Origin: an uncultured Murdochiella sp.
Lineage (GTDB): Bacteria; Bacillota; Clostridia; Tissierellales; Peptoniphilaceae
Assembly (NCBI RefSeq): GCF_902488755.1
Contig: NZ_CABTXF010000006.1
Span: 1 to 53,603, forward strand
Reading direction: 5' to 3'
Length of the DNA: 53,603 bases
Of this stretch, positions 1 to 7,503 are shown piece after piece. The notes below the pieces were generated by a model that was not told the DNA's origin, searched no databases, and worked only from the letters and a program-made list of their open reading frames with translations. Position 1 is the first letter of the stretch. The number at the start of each line of letters is the position of its first letter. Both the position numbers and the translations under genes were made by a program.

Positions 1-571
1 GAAAGCAAACTACAAGGATGCGACGAAGGTCTTTGACGCATGGGATCCGGCAGTACCGAAAGACGGCGCGGTAACGGCAAAAGACTATACGGCGACGTAT
101 AAGAAAAAGCCGGTTACGCCAAAACCGGATCCAAATCCGGGGACAGACCCGAATCCGGGGACAGATCCGGGAACAAAACCGAATCCGGGCACAGATCCGG
201 GAACGAACCCCGGAACGAAACCGAATACAAAGGATCCCATTGGGCAGGATATCATCGTGAATCCGGGCGAAACGCCGAAGGCGGAAGACGGCATCAAGAA
301 TAAAGAGCAGATGCCGGAGGGAACGACCTATAAGTTCAAGAATAAGGTCGATACCTCGAAGCCGGGCGATAAGGATGCGGTCATTGTGGTGACGTATCCG
401 GATGGAACGGTTAAAGAAGTAAAGGTCGTGGTACGAGTACGTGCGAAGAAGGGCGCAACACCCAAAACGGGCGATATCGTACTGGGATGGTCGATTCTCT
501 CGATGGCGGCTTCGGTAACCGGTCTCGTTGCGCTGTCCGGTAAGAAGAGAAAAGAAAACGAAGAAGAATAA
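1..571 (+). CDS. Cell-wall-anchored surface protein, C-terminal part (5' truncated)
   Basis: The reading frame is open from base 2 to the stop at 569-571, so only the C-terminal ~189 residues are in the window. In order one sees a short folded segment ending in a YTATYKKK strand (like the ends of bacterial Ig-like or MucBP-type repeats), a Pro-rich linker of PNPGTDPGT-type repeats (about residues 40-75), a Rib/alpha-like or YPDG-type domain (VTYPDGTVKEVKV is the hallmark), and a sorting signal: TPKTGD, a hydrophobic stretch of ~20 residues, then KKRK and an acidic tail. The protein would be covalently attached to peptidoglycan by a sortase. The pentapeptide reads TPKTG instead of the usual LPXTG. 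The internal ATG at 257 is not a real start because the same frame continues upstream. Function (adhesin, other) cannot be told from this fragment. Confidence 0.9.
   Translation, partial: KANYKDATKVFDAWDPAVPKDGAVTAKDYTATYKKKPVTPKPDPNPGTDPNPGTDPGTKPNPGTDPGTNPGTKPNTKDPIGQDIIVNPGETPKAEDGIKNKEQMPEGTTYKFKNKVDTSKPGDKDAVIVVTYPDGTVKEVKVVVRVRAKKGATPKTGDIVLGWSILSMAASVTGLVALSGKKRKENEEE
122..228 (+). repeat. Tandem Pro-Gly-Thr-Asp linker repeats
   Basis: Degenerate tandem copies of aatccggg(g/c)acaga(c/t)ccg encode repeating PNPGTDP / PGTKPNPGT units inside the surface-protein gene. Such linkers span the cell wall; tandem DNA of this kind varies in copy number by slippage. Confidence 0.8.
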
Positions 572-689
572 TGGTTAAAAAGCGATAAGATGGTATGTGT
601 GTTGTGCAAGAAATCGAATGAGGGATTGCTTCGTGACCGTGTCGAGTAGGACATTTTCTATCGGCAGCGTACCATTCGCATACGACCAT

Positions 690-732
690 AAGCCCACCTT
701 GTGTACAGAACACAAGGTGGGCTTTCTTTTTG
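690..732 (+). terminator. Rho-independent terminator after the surface-protein gene
   Basis: Perfect stem AGCCCACCTTGTG / CACAAGGTGGGCT with loop TACAGAA, followed by TTCTTTTTG. It lies ~120 bases after the surface-protein stop codon. The remaining bases 572-689 hold nothing I recognise. Confidence 0.9.
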
Positions 733-891
733 TCTAAAGAAGCGTGAAAAGCGACAACTTCTCAAGAACTTTTCGTTCAATTCATGTACAATAAGAGGGC
801 AGGCTTGTAAGGAACAAATGCGAATTGCGAAAGGAATGCAGCCTGTGAATCATGAAGAGCCGATGCGAATCACGAGAGGAACGACGGAACC
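733..891 (+). promoter_or_regulatory. 5' region of the Na/Pi cotransporter gene
   Basis: A TACAAT box at 787-792 is a candidate -10 element but no convincing -35 is seen. The leader contains two similar blocks (ATGCGAATTGCGAAAGGA at 819 and ATGCGAATCACGAGAGGA at 863); the second supplies the ribosome site GAGAGGAA for the gene start at 892. Function of the duplication is unknown. Confidence 0.3.
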
Positions 892-2673
892 ATGACGCTA
901 TTTGATTACTTAGAATTATTGGGCGGCTTGAGTATGCTGCTCTTTGGCATGTCGATATTAGGCGACGGATTGAACGTTGTTTCCGGCGGCAAAATGGAAA
1001 GCCTGTTGGAGCGGCTGGTGTCCAACAAGTTCAAAGGCGTGCTGCTCGGTGCAGGCGTAACCGCCGTCATCCAGTCTTCCTCGGCGACAACCGTCATGGT
1101 GGTGGCGTTAGTCAACTCCGGTGTGCTGAAATTAAAGCAGGCGGTTTCTATTATCATGGGCGCGAATATCGGAACGACCATTACCGCCTGGATTCTTAGT
1201 TTGAGCGGTTTGCGCGGCGACAGTTTTCTCATTCAAATGCTTAAGCCCAGCTCCTTTTCTCCCATTCTTGCCATGATTGGCATCATTATTCTGTTTACGG
1301 CGAAAAACGAAACGAAAAAAGCAAAATCCGGCGTGTTTCTTGGCTTTGCTGTCTTGATGTTCGGTATGGAGACCATGATGCGCGCCATGGAGCCTTTGCA
1401 AAATTCTGCAGCTTTCTTTGAAGTGGTTGCACTCTTCTCCAATCCGATTTTAGGATTACTTTTGGGCATCGGAATTACGGCACTCATTCAGTCTTCCTCC
1501 GCCTTTACGGGAATTTTACAGGCTCTTTCTTCCACCGGTGCGATTACTTTTGGTACGGCGATTCCGGTTATTATGGGGCAGAACATCGGTACATGTATTA
1601 CCGCTCTGCTTTCCAGTATCGGCGCGGAGGTGAATGCGAAGCGCGCGGCGATTATTCACTTGATTTTCAACGTGATTGGTACGGCATTGTTTCTCTGCGT
1701 GTTCTATTTGGGCAATGCGTTTTTGCACTATACATTTTTGAATGACACGGTGAATGCGGTAAATATTGCTATTATTCATACGACTTTTAACATTGCGACA
1801 ACGGTGATGCTCTATCCCTTTGCGGATCATTTGGTGAAGCTGTCGCAAAAGCTCATTGTGGACAAAAAAGCGCCGGTGGAAGTGGATGCCATCGACCAGG
1901 ATTTGCGCCTTCTTGAACCGCGTTTGCTGGACCGTCCGGACTTTGCTGTACAGCAGGCCTATTCCGTCCTGTGTCAGATGATGAAACTCACTACACAAGA
2001 ATTTGAAGAGACCGCTTTATTGATTGAACAGTATACGCCGGAGCGACACGAAAAAATAGAATGGATGGAACGTCAGGTCGACCGCTACGAGGATGCCTTG
2101 CAGGATTACAGCGTAAAAATCTCTAAGGCTTCGTTGTCGGATAACGACGCGCATAAGCTGACGGTTCTCATGTATTCGCTCAATGATATTGAGCGCGTAA
2201 GTGATTATGGCATTAATCTTGCGGATCAGGTACTCAAGAGTGTGGAATCACCGCAGCGATTCTCTCTTTTGGCAACGCGCGAATTGAAGGTGTATACGGA
2301 TGCCGTAAAAGAGATTGTGCAGAATAGCTATACGGCGTTGGAAAGTCTTTCTTACGACAAGGCGATTCAGATTGAGCCGTTGGAAGAATGTATTGATGAA
2401 ATCAACCAGACGCTGTCGCATCGTCATATTGACCGTTTGCAGAATGGGGAATGCAGTGCCATGAATGGTCCCATCATCATCGAAATGTTCAACAGTTTAG
2501 AGCGTATAGCAGACCATTGTTCGAACATTGGCATCAGTGTCATTCAATACACGACCCAGAAATACCTTGCGCATGAATATCAGTCGCATATTGATAAGTC
2601 GAGCGAGGCTTTTCGACGGACTTTTGAATCATATCGCAATAAGTATCCGTTGCCTGCTCCGCAGGTGCGCTAA
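892..2673 (+). CDS. Na+/phosphate cotransporter family protein (NptA/YjbB type) with PhoU-like domain
   Basis: 593 residues. The N-terminal half is a multi-helix membrane protein with the two inverted PNaS repeats, each carrying the family's hallmark: QSSSATTV at residues 61-68 and QSSSAFTG at about 200-207. These Gln-Ser motifs form the sodium and phosphate site in the SLC34/NptA family. From about residue 350 the protein is soluble and helical and resembles a PhoU domain (heptad-like charged helices), as in YjbB-type members. By family it imports or exports inorganic phosphate with Na+ at the cytoplasmic membrane; direction is not decidable from sequence. It stands alone, downstream of a terminator, and ends before a shared bidirectional terminator. 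ATG with GAGAGGAA ~10 bases upstream. Confidence 0.9.
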   Translation: MTLFDYLELLGGLSMLLFGMSILGDGLNVVSGGKMESLLERLVSNKFKGVLLGAGVTAVIQSSSATTVMVVALVNSGVLKLKQAVSIIMGANIGTTITAWILSLSGLRGDSFLIQMLKPSSFSPILAMIGIIILFTAKNETKKAKSGVFLGFAVLMFGMETMMRAMEPLQNSAAFFEVVALFSNPILGLLLGIGITALIQSSSAFTGILQALSSTGAITFGTAIPVIMGQNIGTCITALLSSIGAEVNAKRAAIIHLIFNVIGTALFLCVFYLGNAFLHYTFLNDTVNAVNIAIIHTTFNIATTVMLYPFADHLVKLSQKLIVDKKAPVEVDAIDQDLRLLEPRLLDRPDFAVQQAYSVLCQMMKLTTQEFEETALLIEQYTPERHEKIEWMERQVDRYEDALQDYSVKISKASLSDNDAHKLTVLMYSLNDIERVSDYGINLADQVLKSVESPQRFSLLATRELKVYTDAVKEIVQNSYTALESLSYDKAIQIEPLEECIDEINQTLSHRHIDRLQNGECSAMNGPIIIEMFNSLERIADHCSNIGISVIQYTTQKYLAHEYQSHIDKSSEAFRRTFESYRNKYPLPAPQVR

Positions 2674-2728
2674 AAGTTCTGCGGTTAACGGCACGAGCCT
2701 GATCCGTTTATAACAGTAGACTACGAAA

Positions 2729-2803
2729 AAGCCTTCCTTCAACCCGTTCTCTTTTAGCGAGGTATTCGCTTTATAAAAGAGCATTGTGGCTGAGGGAAGG
2801 CTT
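2729..2803. terminator. Bidirectional terminator between convergent genes
   Basis: Long imperfect hairpin AAGCCTTCCTTCA ... TGAGGGAAGGCTT with an inner CTCTTTTA/TAAAAGAG and AGCGA/TCGCT stem. The minus strand copy is followed by TTTTT, the plus copy by CTTATTTG. It serves the phosphate transporter (+) and the hydrogenase operon (-). Confidence 0.8.
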
Positions 2804-2831
2804 ATTTGTATTACGTTTTTACCGGCAAGAT

Positions 2832-4337
2832 TTACACCGGTTTGTCTTCCTGCGGGATATTGGTGTTGTCCCAAGGAGACGCAAACGAGGATTCTGCCGA
2901 GAATTGGACATTGGCTTTTCGCGCGCGATGACGGGGAACGACTACGCCCGGACCGCCGATGCATCCGGCTTCACACGCCATTCCTTCCAGCAGCATACCG
3001 TTCTTTCGTCCGGCTTTTGCCATGCGCATGAGCATCACGCAGTTGGCTAATCCTTCTACCGCCTCCACTTCAATTTCGCGATCCGGGTCAATTTCTTTCG
3101 CACGGGCGACTACGGCTTTGGCAACGCCACCGCCCACAGCATACCCGCGCCCCGTCTTTGACGCATCTTGGAACGGCTCTTCGGTTTCGATGGCGGATGG
3201 TTCAATTTCCTTCGCGACAAACATGCCCATGAGCTCTTCAAAGGTGATGACAAAGTCTACCTGGTCATGTACGGCAGGTTGCAAGCCTTCCAGCTTTTTC
3301 GAGAGGCAGGGTCCAATGAATACGACTTTGCAGTCGGGATGCGCTTTTTTAATCTGCTGTGCGGTATAGACCATGGGGGTAGACGTTTCGGAAATGAGAG
3401 AATCCAAATCCGGAAAGTTCTTACGTACCATGAGTTTCCAAGAGTAGCAGCAGCTGGTTCCCATAAAGGGGCGTTCACTGGGCACACTGTGCAGAAATTC
3501 TTTTGCTTCGTTCATCGTAGTTAAATCGGCGCCGAGGCCAACTTCTACTACGTCGGCAAAACCAAGCTGGCGGATCGCTTCGCGCACTTGCGCCGGACGG
3601 GTAAGCGAACCGAATTGTCCCGTGAAAGAAGGCGCAATAATGCCGTACACCGGCGTATCCGTTTTCATTGCTTTGATGACCTGATAGATCTGTGATTTAT
3701 CCGCAATAGCACCAAATGGACAGGAAGCAATGCATGCGCCGCAGCTGACGCACTTTTCTTCGTTAATCTCTGCACGACCAAGGTAGTCGGAACCAATCGC
3801 GTTGACGCCGCAGGCTTGTGCGCAAGGACGTCCTGTTTCTAAAACCGCATTATAGGGGCACTCTTTTATGCACTTTTTGCACTTAATGCACTTCTCTTGG
3901 TCGATAACCATTTTCGTTTTACCGGCGGAGATGGCATTTTTCGGACAAGCGTTTTTGCAGGGATGCGCCAAGCATTTACGGCAGTTATCCGTGATAAGAA
4001 TGTGGCGTTCCGGACACGCTTCGCAGGCGATTTTGATGACCGAAACCAGCGGGGGATGATGAACGCGCGTGGCAACATCCACTTTTTCGATGCCTTCGGA
4101 AATGGAGCCGGTCACATCGGCCGCTCTGGCATCAAGCCCCAAAGCCATGCGCAAACGCTCGCCGTAGACGGCGCGTTCACGGAAGATATTCTCCCGAAAA
4201 TGGGCAACTTCTCCTGGTAAGGCGCGGAACGTTTCTTCATAGAGATCGTGTAGGTTTTCGTCGTTGTATGCCATGCGTGCAATGCTGGCAAAAGCCATAC
4301 GACGAAGGCGAATGACATCAACGTAGCTGTATTTCAT
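2832..4337 (-). CDS. [FeFe] hydrogenase, monomeric group B (B1/B3-like) with ferredoxin domains
   Basis: 501 residues. The N-terminal ~100 residues match the helical domain found in group B clostridial [FeFe] hydrogenases. Cys-rich ferredoxin segments follow: CEAC 105-108, C119/122/127/131, C150/153/156/160, CAQAC 172-176 and C196/199/202/206, enough for several [4Fe-4S] clusters. The H-cluster domain follows: L1 TSCCYSW at 294-300, L2 GPCLSKKLE at 342-350, L3 EGMACEAGCIGGPG at 451-464. All four H-cluster cysteines are present, but L1 has Tyr where canonical enzymes have Pro, and L2 has Gly-Pro-Cys in place of Met-Pro-Cys; both deviations are known for non-canonical groups. It probably reduces protons or oxidises H2 with ferredoxin in the cytoplasm; group B enzymes are poorly characterised. 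Its ATG overlaps the stop of the upstream thioredoxin-fold gene (ATGA), so the two are translationally coupled. Confidence 0.88.
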   Translation of the reverse strand: MKYSYVDVIRLRRMAFASIARMAYNDENLHDLYEETFRALPGEVAHFRENIFRERAVYGERLRMALGLDARAADVTGSISEGIEKVDVATRVHHPPLVSVIKIACEACPERHILITDNCRKCLAHPCKNACPKNAISAGKTKMVIDQEKCIKCKKCIKECPYNAVLETGRPCAQACGVNAIGSDYLGRAEINEEKCVSCGACIASCPFGAIADKSQIYQVIKAMKTDTPVYGIIAPSFTGQFGSLTRPAQVREAIRQLGFADVVEVGLGADLTTMNEAKEFLHSVPSERPFMGTSCCYSWKLMVRKNFPDLDSLISETSTPMVYTAQQIKKAHPDCKVVFIGPCLSKKLEGLQPAVHDQVDFVITFEELMGMFVAKEIEPSAIETEEPFQDASKTGRGYAVGGGVAKAVVARAKEIDPDREIEVEAVEGLANCVMLMRMAKAGRKNGMLLEGMACEAGCIGGPGVVVPRHRARKANVQFSAESSFASPWDNTNIPQEDKPV

Positions 4338-4609
4338 TCTCCCTCCTGTAAGCCATCTAAAATACGTTCCATCACCTGCGGACTGGTTGCTTTCAGCATT
4401 TTTTCCCCGTCAATGGTAACGACGGGCGCGATGCGCTTCTCGGACGTTTTGCACGTGCCATCGCAGGCGCAAAGCTCAATTTCAAAATCGGCGCCTTCGG
4501 GAAGGCTGGGGTATTCCGACAGACTTTCTTTCAAGTCGGTGACGTTATCCAAGATGTTGTCAGCACCGTAAAAAACACAGCGCGTGCCGGTACAAATCTG
4601 TACTTTCAT
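4334..4609 (-). CDS. [2Fe-2S] thioredoxin-fold protein (NuoE/HndA C-domain-like)
   Basis: 91 residues from the ATG at 4609, chosen because GAGGAGG stands 5-6 bases before it; the longer frame to 4720 lacks a ribosome site. The cysteine pattern CTGTRC near the N-terminus and CACDGTC in the middle is that of the thioredoxin-like [2Fe-2S] ferredoxin family (NuoE, HoxE, HndA C-terminal half). Such proteins pass electrons between NAD(P)H dehydrogenase or hydrogenase modules. It is first in an operon with the group B hydrogenase and overlaps it by 4 bases, so it is most likely an electron-transfer partner or accessory of that enzyme. Confidence 0.8.
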   Translation of the reverse strand: MKVQICTGTRCVFYGADNILDNVTDLKESLSEYPSLPEGADFEIELCACDGTCKTSEKRIAPVVTIDGEKMLKATSPQVMERILDGLQEGE

Positions 4610-4899
4610 AGATCCTCCTCGATGAACGGGGTACGCTCGCCGTTTTGCGCCGAGCCGTCTGCAACCGCCTTTCCGAGACGTTTTCCCACAGAAAAAACAA
4701 ACGATGGATTCGGAAGGCATACCGTCTTTATTCTACGGGAATATGTTATCACAGCCTGCGAAAAAACGACAGACGCGGTAAGAAAGAACAAATCGGGTAC
4801 AATAGGAACGAAAAAAGTGCCTTTCAACAAGGCATACGGTTGGGAAAAAAGAAAATAGAACTCGTAAGATAGGTTACCGAATAGAAAAAGGAGATGAGC

Positions 4900-5997
4900 A
4901 TGAAATCAGATAAAGGCGTGAGTGTATTGTCAACGTTTCGTTTTGCTTTGTTGTTGTGCGCAATGGTGTTTTTCTTAGGGGCGTGCAGAGCACCTAAGGA
5001 GCCGAACAACAGTGCGCCTACGGGAGAAATGTCTTCTTCCGTAGGGGAAGAAACGCAGGAGAAAAGTGAAGCGAAAGAAATGCCCCCAACGCAAACGAAG
5101 TTGCGCCTTGCTGCGCTGAAGGGACCCACATCTATGGGGATGGCGTATGTGCTTTCGTCTTCCGAACAGGGAGAGACGGTACAGGAAAGTCGCATTTTAG
5201 GTGCGCCGGACGAAATCGTACCGCTGCTGCTCAAGAAGGAAATCGACGTGGCGGCGGTGCCGTCCAATTTGGCAGCAGTGCTTTATGCAAAAACCAAGGG
5301 GGACATACAGGTTCTTAATATCAATACGCTGGGCGTGTTGTATTTGGTGGAGCGAGGAGATCGTACTCATATGATGCAGGATCTCAAAGGCAAAACGGTG
5401 CTGGCATCCGGAAAAGGATCGACACCAGAGTTTGTTCTGCGTTATTTGCTTGAAGCGCATGGACTTCGCCCGGAGGATATTTCTCTTGAATGGAAGAGTG
5501 AACATGCCGAAGTGGTCGCCGCGCTTGCCGAAAACGAGGATGCCATCGCTTTATTGCCTGAGCCGTTCGTTTCTTCTGCAGAAGCCCAATTTTCCGATTT
5601 TCGTCGCGCACTGGATTTGACGGCAGAGTGGGAGGCTGTACAACATGAGGAGAATCACCCCTCTGCGCTGGTTATGGGGGTGCTTGTCGCACGTCGGGAA
5701 GTTGTGCAGGATCATCCGGAGGAAATCTCTCACTTGTTAACGCGCGTTGCCGAGTCGGTGGCAAAGGTGAATGCCGATCCGGTGGCAGCGTCAAAAGTGA
5801 TTGGTGCCCTGGGCATTGTTCCCGAAAAAATCGCTGCAAAAGCCATTCCCCATGCGAATATAGTTTGTCTCACCGGCGAGGAGATGAAGACCAAGCTGGA
5901 AGGTTATCTGCGCATTTTGGAACAGTTGAATCCGAAAGCAATCGGCGGAACCCTGCCGGCGGAAGATTTTTACTATCTGCCGGAAGGAACGAAATAA
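4900..5997 (+). CDS. ABC transporter substrate-binding lipoprotein (NMT1/SsuA/ThiY-like)
   Basis: 365 residues from the ATG at 4900, which is 6 bases after AAAAAGGAG; the ATG at 4894 touches the Shine-Dalgarno and is unlikely. A lipoprotein signal is evident: hydrophobic stretch then LGAC lipobox (Cys ~29), followed by a low-complexity Ser/Glu linker. The body has the features of periplasmic-binding-fold proteins for sulfonates, nitrate or thiamine-pyrimidine precursors: KGPTSMGMA near the start, DVAAVPSNLAAVL, LKGKTVLASGKGSTPE and LPEPF. It hands a small organic substrate to the permease-ATPase encoded 1 base downstream. The substrate cannot be told from sequence. Confidence 0.85.
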   Translation: MKSDKGVSVLSTFRFALLLCAMVFFLGACRAPKEPNNSAPTGEMSSSVGEETQEKSEAKEMPPTQTKLRLAALKGPTSMGMAYVLSSSEQGETVQESRILGAPDEIVPLLLKKEIDVAAVPSNLAAVLYAKTKGDIQVLNINTLGVLYLVERGDRTHMMQDLKGKTVLASGKGSTPEFVLRYLLEAHGLRPEDISLEWKSEHAEVVAALAENEDAIALLPEPFVSSAEAQFSDFRRALDLTAEWEAVQHEENHPSALVMGVLVARREVVQDHPEEISHLLTRVAESVAKVNADPVAASKVIGALGIVPEKIAAKAIPHANIVCLTGEEMKTKLEGYLRILEQLNPKAIGGTLPAEDFYYLPEGTK

Positions 5998-5998
5998 G

Positions 5999-7459
5999 AT
6001 GAGGGCGAAGGTAAAAGAGGCAGGCATCGGGCTCTTTTGGCTTCTTCTTTGGGAGCTGCTTGCACGAAGCATTGGAAACGCCCTCGTTTTGCCCACGCCG
6101 TTTCAGACCCTGACGGCGCTGGGTGCTCTGATGGCAGAACCGACGTTTTTTTCGCGAATCGTTACATCGCAGCTTCATGTTTTGGGCGGTTTTCTTTTGG
6201 CAGCGGCTTTGGGTAGTGCTCTTGGTTGGATTGCGGCAGAGAACACGATTCTTTCGCAATTTTTAGCTGTTCCCGTGCAGGGAATGCGTGCCATACCGGT
6301 TGCCTGTTTTGTCGTTTTTGCCTTGTTTTTGTTACCTTCTGCACATTTAGCTTTATTGGTGGTTTTTTTGCTCGTTTTCCCATTGGTATATCAAAATGCA
6401 TGGGATGGACGAAGAGCTGTTGACGATTCGCTTTTGACGGTGGCACGCTGTTTTCATGTTCCTTTCTCCCGTCGTTTTCGAGGGGTGCTTTTACCTGGCG
6501 TGGTTCCTTTTTTGAGTGCCGCTTTTCAAACCGCCTCCGGTTTGGCGTGGAAAGGAGGTGTAGCGGCAGAAATGATTGCGTTTTCGGCAAACAGTGTCGG
6601 GGATGCTCTCTTTCAGTCGAAAATTCTGTTGGATATGCCTGCGCTTTTTGCCTGGACGGCGGTGATTCTTTTCATTAGCTATGCGAATACGGTGGTTCTT
6701 CTTTTCCTCTGGAAAAAGACGGCGAATCGATTGATGCGTATTGGCGTAATTCGGCGACAGTCCTATGCGCCGGAGGAGCGCACATCCGGTTTTGCTGATC
6801 ATCCGCATTCGCTTGCGGAAAAAGAAAAAACGATGCTGTTCGCCTTGCAGCATGTCGGCGTTTCTTTTGCGGGGAAGGCGGTTTTACAAGATATATCGAC
6901 CGCTCTGTTTGCCAAGGAGCGCGTACAGATAAGCGGTCCTTCCGGTAGAGGCAAAACAACGCTTCTCAACGTGATTGCTGCGGAAAAAGAACCGGACGAA
7001 GGAAGACTCGTTTATGGGGCAGATCCTGCGCTGCGCTGCAGCATTGTCTTTCAGGAAAACCGCCTGTTGGAACAGCACAGTGTGCGTGAAAATCTTCGCT
7101 TTGTCGGGCTAAGCGAAACGCAAATTGAGGAAGGGCTTGCGGCATTGGAACTTTTAGATGCGGCGGACAAGATGACATCTACACTTTCCGGCGGGATGAA
7201 ACGACGATTGGCGCTGCTGCGTGCGCTGCTTTCGCCGGGAGATTTGTTGTTGCTCGACGAACCTTTTACCGGACTGGATGAGGCCCTGCGTAAGAAGACG
7301 GCGGACTATATCTTTCAGTGCAGCAAGCGGTTTTGTGCGCTCCTCGTTTGCGATCCGATTCTCGATGGGGAAGAAGAGGTGCAAAGAAGGCTCGGTATCA
7401 CGGCAGTTTGGCATATTCAGGACGATGGCAGCCTATGGTGTGACGTGCGCAAAGTATGA
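5999..7459 (+). CDS. ABC importer permease fused to its ATPase domain
   Basis: 486 residues carrying two functions normally on separate proteins. Residues ~1-250 form a BPD-type inner-membrane permease (six or so hydrophobic segments, EAA-like loop near SLLTVARCFHVP). Residues ~280-486 are an ABC ATPase: Walker A GPSGRGKTT, Q-loop VFQEN, signature LSGGMKRR, Walker B LLLLDEP. The H-loop, normally THD after the last strand, reads LLVCDP here, so the switch histidine appears to be missing. It starts 1 base after the stop of the lipoprotein gene and forms an importer with it, homologous to SsuBC/TauBC/ThiXZ systems. A half-transporter dimer would carry two permease and two ATPase domains. Confidence 0.85.
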   Translation: MRAKVKEAGIGLFWLLLWELLARSIGNALVLPTPFQTLTALGALMAEPTFFSRIVTSQLHVLGGFLLAAALGSALGWIAAENTILSQFLAVPVQGMRAIPVACFVVFALFLLPSAHLALLVVFLLVFPLVYQNAWDGRRAVDDSLLTVARCFHVPFSRRFRGVLLPGVVPFLSAAFQTASGLAWKGGVAAEMIAFSANSVGDALFQSKILLDMPALFAWTAVILFISYANTVVLLFLWKKTANRLMRIGVIRRQSYAPEERTSGFADHPHSLAEKEKTMLFALQHVGVSFAGKAVLQDISTALFAKERVQISGPSGRGKTTLLNVIAAEKEPDEGRLVYGADPALRCSIVFQENRLLEQHSVRENLRFVGLSETQIEEGLAALELLDAADKMTSTLSGGMKRRLALLRALLSPGDLLLLDEPFTGLDEALRKKTADYIFQCSKRFCALLVCDPILDGEEEVQRRLGITAVWHIQDDGSLWCDVRKV

Positions 7460-7472
7460 TAAAATGCTTAAC

Positions 7473-7498
7473 GAAGGCGTAGCGCCTTCTTCAGGAGG
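7473..7498 (+). promoter_or_regulatory. Hairpin and ribosome site directly before glmS
   Basis: A perfect 7-bp inverted repeat GAAGGCG-TAG-CGCCTTC (7473-7489) sits 3 bases before AGGAGG (7493-7498), which is 5 bases before the glmS ATG. TATGAT at 7455-7460, inside the end of the upstream gene, is a possible -10. There is no space for a full glmS ribozyme between the genes. Confidence 0.5.
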
Positions 7499-7503
7499 AA
7501 ACT

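Noticed and set aside
122..228. CRISPR-like repeat array
   Set aside because: Repeats are short, in frame and encode a Pro-Gly linker; no spacers.
85..297. Antisense frame with FVPG repeats
   Set aside because: Mirror of the Pro/Gly repeat linker of the surface-protein gene.
7250..7503. glmS ribozyme
   Set aside because: The space between the genes is 44 bases and the conserved core is not seen in the upstream coding part.
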